From Lachnospiraceae bacterium (GTDB lineage Bacteria > Bacillota > Clostridia > Lachnospirales > Lachnospiraceae), in the NCBI GenBank assembly GCA_029067805.1, contig JAIEDW010000222.1:1-37649 (forward strand): a DNA stretch of 37,649 bases, given 5' to 3'. Below the pieces are notes generated by a model. The model was not told the DNA's origin. It made no database searches and saw only the letters and a list, made by a program, of their open reading frames with translations. The translations under genes were made by a program, and so were the position numbers. Positions within the stretch are counted from its first letter, which is position 1; every line of letters begins with the position of its first letter. This document shows, piece by piece, positions 22,616-29,621 of the stretch.

Positions 22616-23959
22616 TTAAAAATATGTCTTAAACGCCGGTACCATAATGACAATCATAATCATACACAAAAGCATCATCATCGGCATAAGCAGCTTTGTT
22701 CCTGCCTTTTCGCCAAATCTTCTTGCAGTATGCTTTCTTTCCTCGAATGCGTATGCTGCCTCCTCGCGCAAAAGCGCCGCAAGGTTTGTCGCTCCCTTTT
22801 TTACATTTTGTGAGAGCATGGTACTAAGCCTGTTATAACACTGTACTCTGCATCGTCGCCCAAAGCGTTCATATGCCTTTGTCTGCGCGACTCCGCTTTC
22901 CATTTCATAAATTGTTAAAAGCATTTCCTCATAGGCATACCGTTTTCTTCCCGTTTCCTGTTTTCTTGCACGATAGTCTTTTGCCACTCTCTGCCACGCG
23001 TTTGGAACGGTCATTCCGGCTCCGATTAAAAGTGCAAGTGCACTGACAATTTCCGGATAATCAAGCTGTAGCTGTTCCTTTCTGTCATTTACCTGTTTCT
23101 TTAAATCCCTGTCCGTACCAAAATACAAGATTAGAGCAATTAGCGGCGTAGCAATTAAAAACAACAGCTCCGTATAGTTTTTTCTGTAGCTCCAGCTTAT
23201 TTTCTCCTTGTTGATTTCTGACGGAAGTGTCATAAATTCATAATCTCTTGTTTCGCTCTGTATCTTTTGAAGTGCTTTCAAGATCTGTTCCGACTGCGAC
23301 GGTTGCACTGCTTTTGAATACACCATACAGCTTAATTCATGACGCGCCTCAAAGCTTTCGCAGCTAATAATTGCCGTAAGTTCCACAAGTTTTGGTACAT
23401 CAAGGATATCCTCCTTAAGCGCTCCGTGACGATTGATATAAACGTCGTCTGTCTGCCATTCCACGGTAAACGGAAATCCCGAAATCCCATCGATAAGATT
23501 AAGATCATACACAACTTTATCAAACGACTCATTTTCTCCAAGCATGTTTGTTTCCAAAAGCGGTATAAACTCCCTTAAAAGGTCATTTAGTTCCGTACCA
23601 CTATACTGTTTTTCCTCAACCGATAAATCGACTTCATATGTACCGTTTTCGCTTTTTCCCACAAGGGTTACATTTTTTTCACCGTCACCGTACGGATTTC
23701 GCTCAATGCGGTTATCGACAATCACTGTCTGCGTCCCGTCTTTTATCCACAACAAAAGTGACAGCGTAAGTCCGACAATTATAACTATGATACAAAGCGA
23801 CAATTTCTTGATCACATATTCTCTTTGCCGTTTTTGTGTATCACCAGCGGGTTCTAGAGCTTGCAGCGCCTCATGCACTGTATTGTCATGTAATATTTTA
23901 TTTGGCTTTTTCGACATGTTATCCAGTCTGTTATAAATGAATTCCGCAATCTTTTTCAT
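22616..23959 (-). CDS. tadC: TadC-like type II secretion F protein with a large outer domain
   Basis: This is a 447-residue protein. A cytoplasmic N-terminus (1-52) leads to a membrane segment (53-72), then about 190 residues of soluble sequence that would lie outside, a second segment (264-281), and a T2SSF domain (about 298-440) ending in a hydrophobic pair ('LLMPMMMLLCMIMIVIMVP'). The T2SSF part carries 'DYPEIVSALALLIGAGMTV', as in TadB/TadC. Normal TadC is near 300 residues; the outer domain is extra. It forms the inner-membrane platform with TadB. AGAAAGGC lies 8 nt before the ATG. A 200-nt repeat-rich gap separates it from tadB. Confidence 0.82.
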   Translation of the reverse strand: MKKIAEFIYNRLDNMSKKPNKILHDNTVHEALQALEPAGDTQKRQREYVIKKLSLCIIVIIVGLTLSLLLWIKDGTQTVIVDNRIERNPYGDGEKNVTLVGKSENGTYEVDLSVEEKQYSGTELNDLLREFIPLLETNMLGENESFDKVVYDLNLIDGISGFPFTVEWQTDDVYINRHGALKEDILDVPKLVELTAIISCESFEARHELSCMVYSKAVQPSQSEQILKALQKIQSETRDYEFMTLPSEINKEKISWSYRKNYTELLFLIATPLIALILYFGTDRDLKKQVNDRKEQLQLDYPEIVSALALLIGAGMTVPNAWQRVAKDYRARKQETGRKRYAYEEMLLTIYEMESGVAQTKAYERFGRRCRVQCYNRLSTMLSQNVKKGATNLAALLREEAAYAFEERKHTARRFGEKAGTKLLMPMMMLLCMIMIVIMVPAFKTYF

Positions 23960-23977
23960 ACTTTATAGCCTTTCTTA

Positions 23978-24168
23978 AACCGTAACTGTTCAGTAAATGC
24001 GTAAACCTGCTAAACAGTCACCTTAAACTGTAACTGTTCAGTACCTTCACAGTTACGAGCAATAATCTATGCAAAATCGCTTACGCGATAGATTTTTGCC
24101 TGTAAAATTTTCGTTTTCATACGGTTTACGCAGTAAATGCGTAAACCTGCTAAACAGTTACTTTAAAC
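23978..24168. repeat. Palindrome-rich repeat cluster between tadB and tadC
   Basis: A 38-nt unit beginning CAGTAAATGCGTAAACCTGC occurs at 23991-24028 and again at 24131-24168 with two mismatches. The second copy runs into the last codons of tadB. A perfect 10-bp palindrome (GGTTTACGCA, 24123-24132; TGCGTAAACC, 24138-24147) is built into the second copy. GTAACTGTTCAGTA occurs twice (near 23982 and 24030), and its ACAGTTAC complement follows. AATCTAT (24064-24070) pairs with ATAGATT (24088-24094), around an inner ATCGC/GCGAT. The block could fold into several RNA hairpins inside the Tad message. It resembles a small non-coding palindromic element more than a promoter. Confidence 0.7.
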
Positions 24169-24963
24169 CTCAATATTTAAAATCTTGTCGGACAGTTTAC
24201 ACGCAAGTCCATATACTACTAACGCAGCCGTCATGATCAGCCAACCTGCAACATTGTGATAAAGGCTTTCAAAATACCCCTTTGATGTAATGGAAATATA
24301 AAAGATAATGAGAAATGGAATATAGCGCATAATGGTCTGCTCAAGCTTTTTCTCACTCATTACGGTATCAATTTCCAGTCTGACCGCCTGCTTATCTCCG
24401 ATAATTTCCGCAGTGTTAGCGATTATTGCCTGCATATTGCCGCCGCTTCTTTTTGCAATCTGAAAAATATCCGCAAAATCTCTGATGTCCTGCACGCCGC
24501 TTCGCTTTGCCAGGTTAAGGAGCGCGCCTTCAAGCTGCTCGTTGTTGGCGAGTTTTCTAAGCAGCAAACTAAGTTCATGCGCCATAAGGGAACCTCTTCC
24601 ATACAAAATGATAAGTTCCTTGTAAGCTTCCTGAAACGCATTCTCAATGCTGTAACCTGCCTGAAGATTTGACGATATACTCAAAATGACATCTCGAAAT
24701 TCAATTTCAAGCTGCTGTTTTCTCTTCTGACAAAGCTGCTCTTTTTTATTCTTAAGCGACAATATGGCAAACGGTATCAATAAAAAGAAGGCAAAAACGC
24801 TGTCATAAAACAAATATGCCATTACTCCTATAAACATCGTTTCCAACGTCATATAAAACACTGCTTCTTTTCCCGTGAAACGATATACTGAATAGTCTGT
24901 CATTGGCGGATGCCTGCCCCGACCGACTTTCACTTTGTTTTTTTGTGGTGTTATAAAATTCAT
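24163..24963 (-). CDS. tadB: TadB-like type II secretion F platform protein
   Basis: This is a 266-residue protein with hydrophobic segments near residues 37-62 and 212-255. The T2SSF domain between them has 'EIEFRDVILSISSNLQAGYS' and 'IAKRSGGNMQAIIANTAEII', typical of TadB. With TadC it forms the membrane platform turned by the TadA ATPase. It starts 3 nt after the tadA stop, with GGAG 11 nt upstream. A later start at M-T-D-Y-S (residue 21) is possible. Confidence 0.88.
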   Translation of the reverse strand: MNFITPQKNKVKVGRGRHPPMTDYSVYRFTGKEAVFYMTLETMFIGVMAYLFYDSVFAFFLLIPFAILSLKNKKEQLCQKRKQQLEIEFRDVILSISSNLQAGYSIENAFQEAYKELIILYGRGSLMAHELSLLLRKLANNEQLEGALLNLAKRSGVQDIRDFADIFQIAKRSGGNMQAIIANTAEIIGDKQAVRLEIDTVMSEKKLEQTIMRYIPFLIIFYISITSKGYFESLYHNVAGWLIMTAALVVYGLACKLSDKILNIEV

Positions 24964-24966
24964 TTT

Positions 24967-26196
24967 TCACATTTCTCCATTCATCATTAATTTTTCAATA
25001 TTGGTAAGTTTATCAACCTTTACAAGTTTTCCGACAACCTTTTCTTTTTCTTCGCCGATTTCCTCAAACTGGTAAATCGGCTTTGTCACAATCTCACCGT
25101 CTTCAAATCCGAGAATTTCCGTAATCTCAAGCACTCTGCGGGATTTGTCGCGCAGTCTGCCCAAATGAACAATGAGATCCACTCCTGACGCAATCTGTCT
25201 TCTCACAGCAGCAAGCGGAAGTTCCATTCCCATAAGTACCATTGTTTCCAGTCGGGAAAGCATATCCCTCGACGAGTTTGCGTGGCCTGTTGAAAGGCTT
25301 CCGTCATGTCCGGTATTGAGCGCCTGTAACATATCAATCGCCTCACTGCCGCGCACTTCCCCGACAATTATTCTGTCGGGTCGCATACGAAGCGCTGATT
25401 TGATTAAATCCCGGATAGTAATTGCTTTTGCGCCCTCCGTATTCGCGTTTCGCGTTTCAAGCCGTACAAGATTTGGGATTTCCTGTAACTGCAATTCCGC
25501 GGAGTCTTCTATTGTTATGATTCGTTCACTTTTTGGAATATCATGCGATAATGCATTTAGAAATGTAGTTTTACCGGAACCGGTTCCACCACTGATAAAG
25601 ATATTGTAGCCTGCTCTCACAAGCTTTGAAAGTTCTCCCGCAGCTTCTTCTGTGATTGATCCAAAACTGATCAAGTCACTCATGGAAATCGGTTTGTCGG
25701 GAAATCGTCGTATTGTCACGATTGGTCCGTTTAACGCCACGGGCGCAAGCACAATATTGACACGCGCACCGTTTTCAAGCCTTGCATCTACAATTGGAGA
25801 TGCCTCGTTTACAGCCCTGTTGCATTTTGCCACTATCTGCTGTATTACGTCCTCAAGCTTTTCCTTCGTATCAAAATGTTTCTCCCATTGATAAATACGC
25901 CCCGCCTTTTCCACAAAAATATTGTCGGTGCCGTTTATCATGATTTCCGTCACATCATCGGAATCGATAAGCTCTTGCAGTACATCCATTTTTCTTATCG
26001 AATAAAAGACACTTTTTCCAAGTTCCTCTCGCTGTTCCAGAGAAAGTCCGACGCTTCGCCCAAGTCCCAAGACCAGATCATCAATCATCTCCTGTATCTC
26101 CTCATCAGATACCTCCCGTGACAAGTCGATGCGTTCCCGGACACTGCTTGCAATCTGTTGTTTACAAGTTTCATATACCGTTAATTGATTGTCCAT
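24967..26196 (-). CDS. tadA: TadA/CpaF secretion ATPase
   Basis: This is a 409-residue type II/IV secretion ATPase. Walker A is GGTGSGKT (203-210), Walker B is 'RIIVGEVRG' (275-283), and the His box 'TGHDGSLSTGH' is at about 295-305. The N-terminal part 'EIMINGTDNIFVEKAGRIY' is the usual CpaF domain that precedes the motor. It hydrolyses ATP in the cytoplasm to drive Flp pilus assembly. AAAGGAG lies 12 nt before the ATG. The start overlaps the end of the TadZ-like gene by 26 nt, and the end touches tadB. This is the most secure gene for naming the locus as Tad. Confidence 0.96.
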   Translation of the reverse strand: MDNQLTVYETCKQQIASSVRERIDLSREVSDEEIQEMIDDLVLGLGRSVGLSLEQREELGKSVFYSIRKMDVLQELIDSDDVTEIMINGTDNIFVEKAGRIYQWEKHFDTKEKLEDVIQQIVAKCNRAVNEASPIVDARLENGARVNIVLAPVALNGPIVTIRRFPDKPISMSDLISFGSITEEAAGELSKLVRAGYNIFISGGTGSGKTTFLNALSHDIPKSERIITIEDSAELQLQEIPNLVRLETRNANTEGAKAITIRDLIKSALRMRPDRIIVGEVRGSEAIDMLQALNTGHDGSLSTGHANSSRDMLSRLETMVLMGMELPLAAVRRQIASGVDLIVHLGRLRDKSRRVLEITEILGFEDGEIVTKPIYQFEEIGEEKEKVVGKLVKVDKLTNIEKLMMNGEM

Positions 26197-27190
26197 TTTG
26201 AGTCAAAACTCCTTTCATATACGCTCCAAGCTGTGAAACGGAAAGCTGCTCCAGGTTGAACGGATATTCTTTCCAATCTTTCATCAAATGGAAGTGCACA
26301 CTTTTTTTAAGCACCGCACCAAGCTCCTTTTTTTGCATCAGCTGTTCAAACTGTGTACGCATCGCGCTTGAAAGACTGTCCTTTCCGGATAAAATATAAG
26401 ATGTATCACTTCTCTCAAGCAAATGATAAAATCCTTTGCATGTTTCGGTTAAATCCACCACAATATATGCGTAGTCACTGCTGTATAAGAGTGCATCAAA
26501 ACATCTTTTCCATTCATCCTCCTCAATTTTCATCAAATCGGAATAATCAAGAGCGGGCGGCAGATAATCAACGCCGTGTATCGTTCTTTTGATTCCCTCA
26601 AGCTTGTATAAAAGCTTGTCTGAATGTTTCAAGACGAAATACATAAAATCAGTTATATCCGCCTCGTATTTTATCCCCAAAAGCTGTTCAAAACCCGAAA
26701 ACGGCTGCATACTGATATAAAGCGTTTTATTTCCCATATCGGAAAACACCTGTGCTACGGTAAGCGCCGCGATACTCTGCCCTTTATGTCTGTCGGGAGC
26801 GTAAAAACTGATAAGCTTTGAGGGTGTTCGTCCTTTGCTTTCAATGCTCCTACATTCCTCATCTAACGCAAACGCATCAAGAACCTGACTCATTAGCCGA
26901 TCTACCGATTGATACTTTTCCACTATACTGTATCCTGTGATCCCTACAAGCCCGTTTTCTTGTAAAATGAAGATTTTCTGTGCATTTATATTTCTGACGC
27001 TTGTGTCATAAATCCCTTCACTTACAAGAACAATCTCAAACGGTTCTTCTTTTGACGCCGCTTTTGCTTCCTTTATGGAATCAAAGACCATAATTTCAAA
27101 CCCCGCAGGATTTTTCTTCACAAGATACGCCTGCATCATCGAAAGATACTCTCGGTCCTTATCACATATTGCCAGTCTTTTTTTACTCAT
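26171..27190 (-). CDS. tadZ: TadZ/CpaE-like localisation ATPase with degenerate Walker A
   Basis: This is a 339-residue protein. The start at 27190 (M-S-K-K-R-L) has AAAGGA upstream; the frame is open 20 more codons without a ribosome site. Residues 1-105 resemble an atypical receiver domain ('LAICDKDREYL', 'EIVLVSEGI'). From about 128 a MinD/ParA-like fold follows: 'APDRHKGQSIAALTVAQVF' takes the place of the KGGxGKT loop, then 'KTLYISMQPFSGFEQLLG' and 'YAYIVVDLTETCKGFY'. The phosphate loop lacks the GKT, so ATP binding is doubtful. TadZ proteins place the pilus machine in the cell. It lies directly upstream of tadA, as expected. Confidence 0.78.
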   Translation of the reverse strand: MSKKRLAICDKDREYLSMMQAYLVKKNPAGFEIMVFDSIKEAKAASKEEPFEIVLVSEGIYDTSVRNINAQKIFILQENGLVGITGYSIVEKYQSVDRLMSQVLDAFALDEECRSIESKGRTPSKLISFYAPDRHKGQSIAALTVAQVFSDMGNKTLYISMQPFSGFEQLLGIKYEADITDFMYFVLKHSDKLLYKLEGIKRTIHGVDYLPPALDYSDLMKIEEDEWKRCFDALLYSSDYAYIVVDLTETCKGFYHLLERSDTSYILSGKDSLSSAMRTQFEQLMQKKELGAVLKKSVHFHLMKDWKEYPFNLEQLSVSQLGAYMKGVLTQNGQSINGI

Positions 27191-27323
27191 GCCTATTTGA
27201 TATTCCTTTCTTATTTTGTAAAATATATCTTTATAAAAAGATTTGTTCACTTATATCTTGACAAAGTTGCTTTCACACGATATTCTTATAAGCAAAGAAG
27301 GAACGAAGTTTACTACCGTACAG

Positions 27324-27857
27324 CTATTGCTCATGCGGCCTGCTCGTTTCTTTTTTTATTCTTACAAGGTCATATAAATATAACTTTCCGTCTTCATCAC
27401 ACCTTACAAGCATTCTTGTTGAAAAAATATTGTACCGCTCCAAATTTCCTAGCTCGTCGTAAACAGGTATTCCGAAACGCGTATTATATCGATACCAACC
27501 ATACTTTGCCTTTGATCCATGCTTATGATTATAATCAGGATATTGTGCCTTGTCTGCTGCAATTTGAACTAATTCATTTATTGCAGAAGGAATGTTTGCT
27601 TTTGCTTTCTTATTTGCGCCTTTCAAATTTTTTGTATCCTTGGAATGACTGAATTCATCTGGGAAGTCGGATCCAATATAGATTTTTTCGGAAGTCTGCT
27701 CAATTTCAAAATATGTTCCAATATATTCTTTTAAATACTCTTCCACTTTTGTCCAATCAACTTCTTTTCGCGACCGAAATCTTATATCGTTAATAAGAAC
27801 AATTTTTCTTCCGTCCAAATCTGTTATAACGTTCACATTTTTATCCACTGCATTCAT
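27324..27857 (-). CDS. Putative barnase/EndoU-like nuclease-fold protein inside the Tad locus
   Basis: This is a 177-residue cytoplasmic-looking protein without signal peptide. The ATG at 27857 (M-N-A-V-D-K) was chosen; a TTG 24 nt upstream lies in the peptidase gene. The C-terminal half has 'HGSKAKYGWYRYNTRFGIPV', then 'ERYNIFSTRMLVR' and 'GKLYLYDLVRIKKETS'. From memory this is the hallmark of the C-terminal domain attached to phage MuF-type and polymorphic-toxin proteins of Firmicutes, grouped with barnase/EndoU/colicin-D-like nucleases. Here it stands alone, 10 nt after the prepilin peptidase and ahead of tadZ. No antitoxin is visible. Nuclease activity is inference, and the family should be confirmed by profile search. 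Confidence 0.55.
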   Translation of the reverse strand: MNAVDKNVNVITDLDGRKIVLINDIRFRSRKEVDWTKVEEYLKEYIGTYFEIEQTSEKIYIGSDFPDEFSHSKDTKNLKGANKKAKANIPSAINELVQIAADKAQYPDYNHKHGSKAKYGWYRYNTRFGIPVYDELGNLERYNIFSTRMLVRCDEDGKLYLYDLVRIKKETSRPHEQ

Positions 27858-27867
27858 TTTTAATCTT

Positions 27868-28368
27868 CTAATACCCCCCAAAACACATGATCATCAAGCT
27901 TATAAACGCGGGTATCGACAGTCTTATTACACATTTTTTATTTTTCTTATCTACAATGTAATTGTCAATGCTGCCTGTGAGCGCCGCTTTTTTTAGATAC
28001 TGTCCAAGATAAAACAATCGTTGTCTGCTCTCGCGAAAGAAAAGCATTTTTATGACAGAAAGGACTGCGGCAAGCGCAAAAGTGACGATCAGATAGGCTA
28101 TTAACTGCTTCTCCTGTATAAAACAGGCTGTCATCATAAGCAGTTTGATGTCTCCGGCGCCCAGCCCTCCGATGAGGTAAAATGGGTAAAATGCCAGAAA
28201 AATAATGATCATCGCAATACATGCCCCAAGCATTTCAACGACAGAATATGACATACATGTCATAATCAATCCGGACACGATTCCCACAAGGATACATAGA
28301 TTAGGTATTTTGTAAGACCGCAAATCCATGCATACGGCAACACAAAACACACCTATGAGAATTGCCAT
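27868..28368 (-). CDS. cpaA: Prepilin peptidase, A24 family (CpaA type), copy 1
   Basis: This is a 166-residue membrane peptidase, first gene of the Tad transcript. Catalytic Asp15 is in 'VCMDLRSYKIPN' and Asp73 in 'GLGAGDIKLL', the full A24 signature. Four to six hydrophobic segments; the C-terminal 40 residues include 'KKNKKCVIRLSIPAFISL'. An AAAAGGAAG ribosome site precedes the ATG. It would cut the leaders of Flp or TadE-type proteins. Its sequence and length differ from the second A24 gene at 19461-19883, so each may serve a different pilin class. Confidence 0.92.
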   Translation of the reverse strand: MAILIGVFCVAVCMDLRSYKIPNLCILVGIVSGLIMTCMSYSVVEMLGACIAMIIIFLAFYPFYLIGGLGAGDIKLLMMTACFIQEKQLIAYLIVTFALAAVLSVIKMLFFRESRQRLFYLGQYLKKAALTGSIDNYIVDKKNKKCVIRLSIPAFISLMIMCFGGY

Positions 28369-28490
28369 TTTTTAACTTCCTTTTCATTCTTTTTTAATTT
28401 TATATTCGTTTGAAAAATTTGTCGGAAACCGACGGAATTTTTTGAATTTGATCAGGCGACTTATAAAGCACGCTGACGCTCGATGTTCTG

Positions 28491-28519
28491 ACTATATCAT
28501 ATCAAAAAAAAATTGTCCA
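28491..28519 (-). promoter_or_regulatory. Promoter of the Tad pilus locus
   Basis: On the minus strand TGGACA (28514-28519) and TATAGT (28491-28496) are 17 nt apart, each 5/6 to consensus, with an A/T-rich spacer. The leader to the first peptidase ATG is about 115 nt, long enough for regulation. Confidence 0.7.
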
Positions 28520-28651
28520 CCCTATTTTTTCTTTTTGTAAATTTTTACCAATGATAGTAGACAAATTTTTACTGTTTTTATATGTTTTAATGCTTCTTTT
28601 TTTGCATAAAACAAATCTTCAAAATCTATACTATTAATACGAAAGTAAAAT

Positions 28652-28708
28652 ATCGAGTGCATACGTATATATACGTTGTACACTCGATTACAAAAAGCTT
28701 CGCTTTTT
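28652..28708 (+). repeat. Nested palindrome and terminator-like hairpin upstream of the DUF2508 gene
   Basis: ATCGAGTG (28652-28659) pairs with CACTCGAT (28681-28688), and the loop holds the self-complementary ACGTATATATACGT. Directly after it, AAAAAGC-TTC-GCTTTTT (28692-28708) forms a second hairpin with a T-run. Both lie between the likely promoter and the ATG at 28754. They could act as an attenuator, or as an operator plus transcript-end signal. Confidence 0.6.
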
Positions 28709-28753
28709 ATTTTAATGCTTTACGCTGTCGCAATTTCAAGAAAGGACTTTTTT

Positions 28754-29128
28754 ATGAAAACATATTTCAGCCTTAAAAAGATACTTAATCCCTCTTCTTC
28801 CGGACAACCAAATGCTGCCGTGGCGCCGGCTGCGACAACGCCGCGCGAGGTTCTTCTTTCGGATATTACCCAGACGCAGAGAGCGCTCGAAATCGCATAC
28901 TCGGGTTTTGACAATGTGACAGATCCCGACTTAATTGACTGCTACATCTACGAAATCGATTCTGCGCTGAAACGATACCGCTTTTTGCTTCAGCAGGCGG
29001 AACGGATGCAACTCTACGAGCAGTTTACGTCCTGTAAAGCCTTTGACGCTTATGAGGAAGATCCACAGGAGGATACGATACCGACCCTTCCGTCTATACC
29101 GTATAACCTCTCCCTGTATCATAATTGA
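28754..29128 (+). CDS. DUF2508-like small protein
   Basis: This is a 124-residue protein. The ATG at 28754 is set by AAGAAAGGAC 6 nt upstream; an earlier ATG at 28676 lies inside a palindrome without ribosome site. Residues 35-85, 'LLSDITQTQRALEIAYSGF' then 'VTDPDLIDCYIYEI' and 'RYRFLLQQA', match the DUF2508/YaaL pattern of small Firmicute proteins of unknown role. N-terminal (1-33) and C-terminal (95-124) parts are low-complexity, rich in Pro, Ala and Glu. No membrane segment. Its 3' end overlaps the 3' end of fliS by 35 nt on the other strand. Only this and the surface protein run on the plus strand. Confidence 0.8.
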   Translation: MKTYFSLKKILNPSSSGQPNAAVAPAATTPREVLLSDITQTQRALEIAYSGFDNVTDPDLIDCYIYEIDSALKRYRFLLQQAERMQLYEQFTSCKAFDAYEEDPQEDTIPTLPSIPYNLSLYHN

Positions 29129-29570
29129 CAAGACTTTCGTTGACATCTTCCCTTCCGTATGTAAGACCGGCATAAACATCCTGAATATTGTCCATAAGCG
29201 GCCCCGATTCATCCTGCTCGCTTACAGTGGCATACGCGTCGTGAAGCTTTGTGAAAATCGTTTTTAAGGCGTCAAGATTCTCTGTCTTGTTTCCGAAAAT
29301 ATCGTTTGCAAGCTCCCTGTCCGCAAAACAATAGATCGCAAACAAATTCTTGGAAATCGCATACTCAAAATTTAGGCTTGTGCGCATCTCGCTAACGCAA
29401 TCTCTTGCAAGCTCCAGATTGCGCACAAACTCCTGTGTATCCTCCGCTTCATATGCCATCTTAGCATCTTCCAGATACACCAAAAGCATCTCATACAAAA
29501 TCACAACAAGCTGCGTACGGTTCGCCTGCGTAATCCGCCTTGTAAACATCTGTTTGTTTTCCTTTGTCAT
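29094..29570 (-). CDS. fliS: Flagellin export chaperone FliS
   Basis: This is a 158-residue protein, somewhat longer than the usual 125-135. The ATG at 29570 has GGAGG five bases upstream; an ATG 12 nt earlier lies on that site. The helical core fits FliS: 'RRITQANRTQLVVILYEMLLVYLEDA' near residues 7-32 (position only), 'NLELARDCVSEMRTSLNFE', and 'SKNLFAIYCFADREL'. The extra 25 C-terminal residues ('YAGLTYGREDVNESLVNYD') are common in Clostridial members. FliS binds the C-terminus of flagellin in the cytoplasm and prevents early polymerisation. It follows the flagellin gene by 51 nt with no terminator between. Confidence 0.85.
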   Translation of the reverse strand: MTKENKQMFTRRITQANRTQLVVILYEMLLVYLEDAKMAYEAEDTQEFVRNLELARDCVSEMRTSLNFEYAISKNLFAIYCFADRELANDIFGNKTENLDALKTIFTKLHDAYATVSEQDESGPLMDNIQDVYAGLTYGREDVNESLVNYDTGRGYTV

Positions 29571-29621
29571 TTTGCCCTCCATACTGCCGCTATGCGAATT
29601 TTTGAAATTTTCTCACACTAT

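Larger units (their letters stand above)
28369..28753. other. Divergent control region between the Tad locus and the DUF2508 gene
   Basis: This 385-nt AT-rich region has no gene. It contains the Tad promoter (28491-28519), a short GTCGG-TTT-CCGAC hairpin with T-run in the Tad leader (about 28420-28440), the palindromic element at 28652-28688, and a small A/T-run hairpin (28692-28708) before the plus-strand gene. A possible plus-strand -10 box TATACT is at 28627-28632, with a poor -35. Confidence 0.6.

Noticed and set aside
23991-24168. Repeats in the tadB-tadC gap considered as a CRISPR array
   Set aside because: There are only two copies of the 38-nt unit, about 100 nt apart, with internal palindromes and no cas genes.
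27191-27323. Search for a small antitoxin gene after the nuclease-like gene
   Set aside because: The only minus-strand frame found is 27 codons without a ribosome site; not reported as a gene.
27197-27652. 151-codon plus-strand open frame opposite the nuclease-like gene, considered as an antisense antitoxin
   Set aside because: There is no ribosome site, a Tyr/Phe/Leu-rich shadow composition, and better coding evidence on the minus strand.
28369-28490. c-di-GMP riboswitch in the Tad leader
   Set aside because: Pilus operons often have one, but I cannot find the conserved GEMM core or tetraloop-receptor pattern; only a short generic hairpin is present.
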